From positions 17,497,127 through 17,561,126 of the forward strand of contig NC_088297.1 in the NCBI RefSeq assembly GCF_032854445.1: a stretch of 64,000 nt of DNA, read 5' to 3'. Each line of letters opens with the position of its first letter. The first letter of the stretch is position 1. The stretch comes from Liolophura sinensis (taxonomy: Eukaryota; Mollusca; Polyplacophora; Chitonida; Chitonidae). A model generated the notes under the pieces. It saw nothing but the letters and a program-made list of their open reading frames with translations. It was not told the origin of the DNA and ran no database searches. Shown one piece after another: positions 59,305-64,000 of the stretch. A program made the position numbers and the translations under genes.

Positions 59305-62004
59305 ATGATAGCAGTTTGTTAGAGCGTTCGTCAAGTGGTAGACGACAGGTCAGGTGAAGCATAAACCCCCCATAGTAGTTCGCCCGTACGGACATCCAGG
59401 GCGACACCAGATGCGTCTGGGACGAACCATGACCATCCGTAGTAACGGAACCCTGGAACCCGTCATGTTTCCTATATATACAAGTATTTCTGACCCATTA
59501 TGGTTTAACCCGAAGCACCGTAGTCTTACCTTGGCCATCCGTAGTAGAACTGTATATTGTTGTGTATGGCGTAAAACCCTAACCAAGTAAACAGTTTTCA
59601 CGCTTGACGCTCAAGAGCTGACGAGGCTTGTGTGCATGTATCCGACTGGATTGTCATGCCAGGTGTCTTCGGCATGGCCTTCCAGTGAGACAGCACTGTT
59701 GGAGTCGCTGTCTTGATTTAACGGGGGAAATGCAAGGTACGTTAAACGACAAGGAAAAACCTGCAAAGTGAACTTATCACCCCTTCCTCCTCAAATAAAT
59801 GCTGTCTTGCATGTACTGGGATTAAATTAATGACCCTGAGTTTTGGGGTCTGAAAGCAAAAATTTTCACCTATTCAACGAAGTAGTTTCAGTTTTAGAAT
59901 GAACTGCCGCGGTGTGTTTTACCATCTCCGTAAGGCTTTCTTCTATTTGGGTGTGTAAACCCACGTAGAACATCGTCATTGTGAAGAACAATACTTCACA
60001 AAATACTGGTCAAGTTGTGATTCTTTTATAATAACATTTTAGTGTTGTCTGTTCGCATTCGTTAGCTACATGATACAAAATGGTCGCATTTTCAGCGATT
60101 CAGCCAGGTCATGATTTAAGAAAATGTTTGTTGCGGGTGATGTGACCGAGTCGCTAAATTCGGGCCGACTGAAAATTTGTTTTCGGGAAATGTGAGAATT
60201 TCTTTCATCAGGAGACAAACATTGCCGAACAAAAGCCACTGCACTGCTCCGATTTACCGAAATTAGGTTCAGTATTGCAAGTTTGCCCTCGGCGGAGTCA
60301 GGGGAAAATCCATTTCATCCACTACGTTACAGCACATTCATCTTTACACCATGAATGTTGGTCATGAAGTCTAGCAACGGCGTGGTTTAAACCCTGATAT
60401 TTTGCAGCCGATACTCACAGATCGGTTGGACCTACCATTTAATACCACTAGTCAGTGTGGATCAGTACTGCTCAGTACGTCAGTGCATCGTTAGATCAGT
60501 TGACCCACATTCGAGCGGCCAACACCTTATAATCCTGCAATTGCATTGCACAATAACCAGACCCCTTTTAAACCTTCGAGTTCTTGTTAAACAATATCAG
60601 GTGAAAACTGGAGTTTCTATAGTGTAGAAAACGTTAAGACAGCCTTTATGTACAGTGTATATGTAATCTATAGTTTACGCTCTTTGCTAAGTTCCGGAGC
60701 TTGTATGTATGTTACCATGGTAATAAGTATTGTGCAGTCAGCATAGCCTGTTAACAGCACTGGAAAATATTACATATTACATTCCTTTAAAATTCGTTTC
60801 ATGTCATAGCTTCCACCTGTAGGATTATCTGATAGATTAATGTTTAATGCAGCATCATTTTTTTCAGTATATTCATTGCCATTGGTGGAGGATACAATGA
60901 GCCTACCGTTGGCAAGTCTGACAAATTTACACCCGTAACACCCTCCCAGATGCCGGCATAGAAAGTGTAATATATGACTTTTCACTCACAGAGCAAGTGT
61001 ATGCTAAGCTAAATTGACAAGGGGCCGTATTTCAGAGATAAAATGTTGCCACGTGTATCACACGCTGTCGTCGCTGCTCTGATCTTTCACTCTATGCTGT
61101 ACGTCTTAATCATATTGCTAAATACATGTATAGTTAGTTGTCCCTTTGAGGTTACCATATGATAAAGACAATGCAATGTGCGTTGAACGATTGTTCTGCG
61201 TGTAACAAAGCTCTATGTATACTTCGAATTTTTGCCAGTTTTGAAATTGTTTAGGCCTATCAAGATACTATTTTATTAATTTATTTAGTTAATTAATGTA
61301 TATGTTACTCGATTGCATGGCGTTGGCCGCAGCACTGAAAAATTTGTACGATTGGGGTCAGTTTAAAGGGCGCAGGAAATCTGAGTGACCGGCGTAAATT
61401 ACCGAACTTCACAGGTATATATAAGCCTACAGTCAAACATAAGAGAACAGACGAGGTACGGGTTCGAACCCTGCCTTGGACAGTTAAAATTGTCGATCCT
61501 CCAGCTCTTATTGCTTGTGCGGTCTTGGTAACAATCGGCCGCTGATGGTTGTGTGTCCTTTTGTACGGTCTAACATTTGTCGACAACCACTTGTCTTCCA
61601 CCAGTAATTATGGTGAGCATATATGCACGTCACATGTAGAAAAGTTGGTCAGTGGCTTGCCAAAGCTTTGTGGTTCACGCCGGACTCTCCGGATTACCTC
61701 CACCTATAACACTGCCCCATCGTATGAGTAAAAACTTTTTGAGCACTGGAAAATGTTCGGAACTCGAGGGAATTCAGTGACGCAAAACACAAGCCTCCCC
61801 AGGATGCAGGATCCATGTACTCCTCAGGGTATGGAGCTTATTCGATAAGGAGGTATACATCACGTTATACGGGTAAAATCGTTGTTTGATTATTGGTGAT
61901 TATTTATGAACATTGCTGTTCTGTTCTTTTTAATCTGTTTGTGTCCAGTGTACTTTGATTTCAATATTAAAGAATCTTTTCGTAACATGCACAGTGCATT
62001 GTAG

Positions 62005-62110
62005 TTATTTATTTATTTGACTACCATTTTATACCGTACATACGGTAAAGATTTTTTCACTTATACAACGATGCCCAGTTTTATGGTAGGACAGAGCTTG
62101 AGTGCCTGGG
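62005..62110 (-). repeat. MetaSINE-type SINE, diverged 3' part
   Basis: Starts tatttatttatttgactacc; the core is only partly recognisable. Confidence 0.6.
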
Positions 62111-62382
62111 GTAAAACAATGACATTTGGCAGTTACAAATGAACTTTCCCAGATGTGACTGTATATTCATTTTTTCGGACTATTTTCACTACTCAACAAG
62201 AACACGCCATGTTGTTGGAAAACAAATGGTCGTTAAGAAATGTAAGACTGCAGTGGCTAATTTTCACGAAGGCCGCACAAACACAGATGAGAGCGGGAAT
62301 CTAGAAAATCCTTGCATTCCAAGGCCGGTGTTGAACCCGTGTCTAATTCTACATATATAGGAGTGGATTTGGAATTATTTAT

Positions 62383-62650
62383 TTATGTATTGATTTATTT
62401 ATTTGATTGGCGTTTTACGCCGTACTCAAGAATATTTCACTTATACGACGGTTGCCAGCATTATGGTGGGAGGAAACCGGGCAGAGTCCCGGGGAAACCC
62501 ACGACCATCCGCAGGTTGCTGCAAGACCTTCCCACGTACGGCCGGAGAGGAAGCCAGCATGAGCTGGACTTAAACTCACAGCATTGGTGAGAGACTCCTG
62601 GGCCATTACGCTGCGCCAGCGTGCTAACCAACTGAGCCACGGAGGCCCTC
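62383..62650 (-). repeat. MetaSINE-type SINE, full length and well preserved
   Basis: Runs from tatttatttgattggcgttt to tgagccacggaggccct. The B-box region has lost about nine bases compared with other copies. Confidence 0.93.
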
Positions 62651-63434
62651 TTTTGGGATTGAGCTACAGCGCTAAACGTTAACATCGTCTCTTATGGAAA
62701 ATTAATGGGGTTCTGAGGCCATTTGGTATCGAGTACCTTGTCACTAAGCCACATTCCGCTCCGCGTACGTCACGTCTTGTTGTATATACTCAAAGGTGCG
62801 ATCGTTTTGCCACACCCCCTGTCCTTGGAATGGTTGCTATCCATTGAACGGTTCAATCAAAAAGCAGGCAGCCACGAAGTCACCGAAAAGGACAAATCTG
62901 AAACTGAAAAGATATTTTTGTCTGTTGAACTGCACCATAAAACATTCACCGTTACAGATACTGTGTGACTGATGTTGAAATCACACGGCATATGACCCAC
63001 CTAAAGCCCTTGTTGTTTAACCTGTCTATCCCGTTAGGCCCGGGTTAATGCCAAACACTTTAAAACGGGGAACCGTTCCCACCTTAAGTAATTCGTACTC
63101 AAGCTGTGTAGTCTGCTATTCATCCAACTATTATAATGACGTTTTGTGACCAAAATGCTGACGTAGTATACTCATTTATTGCAAGGAAACAAGGGCCACT
63201 CCAGCTTGGACCCGAGTCGTGGTTGGGGTAGGCATGGCTGCTTGGGTCCATGCTGAGATGATCATTACTGCATTGCAATGCACGGGTAATACGTTGTAAG
63301 TTTGTCCACAAAGACAGTTGTAAGGGATATTAGACTATACACAGCGTAGACGCGGGGATATTTTTATTTGGAAAAAGTTCCCCATTGCACGGGGAAAGTT
63401 AACCCATTCGCAATCTTAGTAGTTCCTCCTTGGT

Positions 63435-63485
63435 ATAATTTATTTATTTGATTCGTAGTTTACGCCGTACTCAAGAATATCTGGT
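63435..63485 (-). repeat. MetaSINE tail fragment
   Basis: tttatttatttgattcgtag then cgccgtactcaagaatat only. Confidence 0.75.
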
Positions 63486-64000
63486 TGACATGGCGTTCAG
63501 GATATAAGTGTACACGTATAATATAGATAGTAGTAAGTATACTTAAGACTACAGGTGTACTAATTTGTCCGATGTCAGTATATACTGTGGCTGAGTCGGG
63601 CGTCATTTCTGTCTGATGTCGTCGGTTTGTATTTTAATGCGGCAGCATTTAGAGCACGGCCTAGTGATATACAGGTAAGGTTCGTGAAAGCATTATTATT
63701 CCAAGTCATTCAGTCTGAGAGATGGAGGCAACGTCGTGAGAGAAACAAAACAACACCTTTATCTTTGTATTACGGAGTATTGCCTTGTATACATAGGCAT
63801 TTAATGCAGTGTCTATACATTAAATGAAGACACCAATAAAAAAACACATTTAAACTTTGTCCGAACATATTTGTGTTGTTTGTTTTTTGTTTTTGTTTTC
63901 TTTTTTAATGTGCGTGTTTGTTGTAATCAACACACAGTAACAAGCAGTGTGCTTGAGGACATGCATCCAGGTACGTTCGTTCTTGTTGTTTTCATGAAAC

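Larger units (their letters stand above)
54853..64000. other. Intergenic region downstream of KDM1B
   Basis: About 9.1 kb with no recognisable coding exon. It carries MetaSINE fragments and one full copy (62383-62650), two stretches of the cttgaaagtcc repeat (55280-55530, 58130-58400) and a degenerate TTGTTTG/CCTTGAAAA array (56680-56960). ORFs of up to about 100 codons here show no family motif. Unknown promoters or distant exons cannot be excluded. Confidence 0.55.

Noticed and set aside
59350-59601. Overlapping 78- and 83-codon ORFs on both strands
   Set aside because: No recognisable motif; the region has short internal repeats (accatccgtagta) next to a SINE end.
61440-61740. Possible separate SINE with a perfect B box (ggttcgaaccc)
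   Set aside because: No A box is found at the right distance and the rest is only weakly MetaSINE-like, so no confident call was made.
63600-63830. Possible exon of a next gene at the right edge (donor-like aggtaagg near 63672)
   Set aside because: The short ORF has no family signature, and no acceptor or partner exon is visible in the window.

Overview
Eukaryotic nuclear DNA from an animal. Genes are split by many GT-AG introns. The background is AT-rich and loaded with tRNA-headed SINEs, minisatellites and dead DNA transposons. The commonest repeat has a tRNA-like head, a conserved core (cagcaacctgcggatggt through to gaaatattcttgagtacggc) and an (AATA)n tail. That is how I recall the MetaSINE type of SINE, so a lophotrochozoan such as a mollusc or brachiopod is the best guess. 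The species cannot be named from sequence alone.

Three protein-coding genes are supported. (1) 1-3154, plus strand: the last five exons of a Tudor-domain gene, most like TDRD7 (germ granule / piRNA pathway); its 5' part lies off the left edge. (2) 12680-32501, minus strand: a complete 14-exon peroxisomal acyl-CoA oxidase (ACOX1-like, 674 residues). Every splice phase agrees and the protein ends in the peroxisomal signal SKL. (3) 34269-54852, plus strand: a complete 19-exon LSD2/KDM1B-like histone demethylase, with a C4H2C2 zinc finger, CW zinc finger, SWIRM and split amine-oxidase domains. Its exons are well conserved, but the reading frame is broken by small indels in exons 4, 6, 11 and 15 of this sequence. 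ACOX1 and KDM1B are head to head, with 1.77 kb between their start codons. Both encode FAD oxidases that release H2O2.

Region by region: 3.2-12.7 kb is intergenic, with several short-unit satellites and SINE pieces. 12.7-32.5 kb is ACOX1; its large introns hold a 79-bp minisatellite, a decayed Crypton-type tyrosine-recombinase element, a TA-flanked mariner-type element, a small MITE, a hAT-like element and many SINEs. 32.5-34.3 kb is the divergent promoter. 34.3-54.9 kb is KDM1B. 54.9-64 kb is intergenic, with repeats and no recognisable gene.

The most unusual structures are two exon-edge minisatellites. In KDM1B, the 3' half of exon 10 with its 5' splice site is repeated in tandem 12 times at about 109 bp. 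In ACOX1, the 5' part of exon 7 with its 3' splice site is repeated 7 times at about 148 bp. Each places a row of near-perfect decoy splice sites beside the real one. A second unusual pattern is that SINEs in both genes lie almost entirely in the sense orientation, although their tails carry AATAAA.
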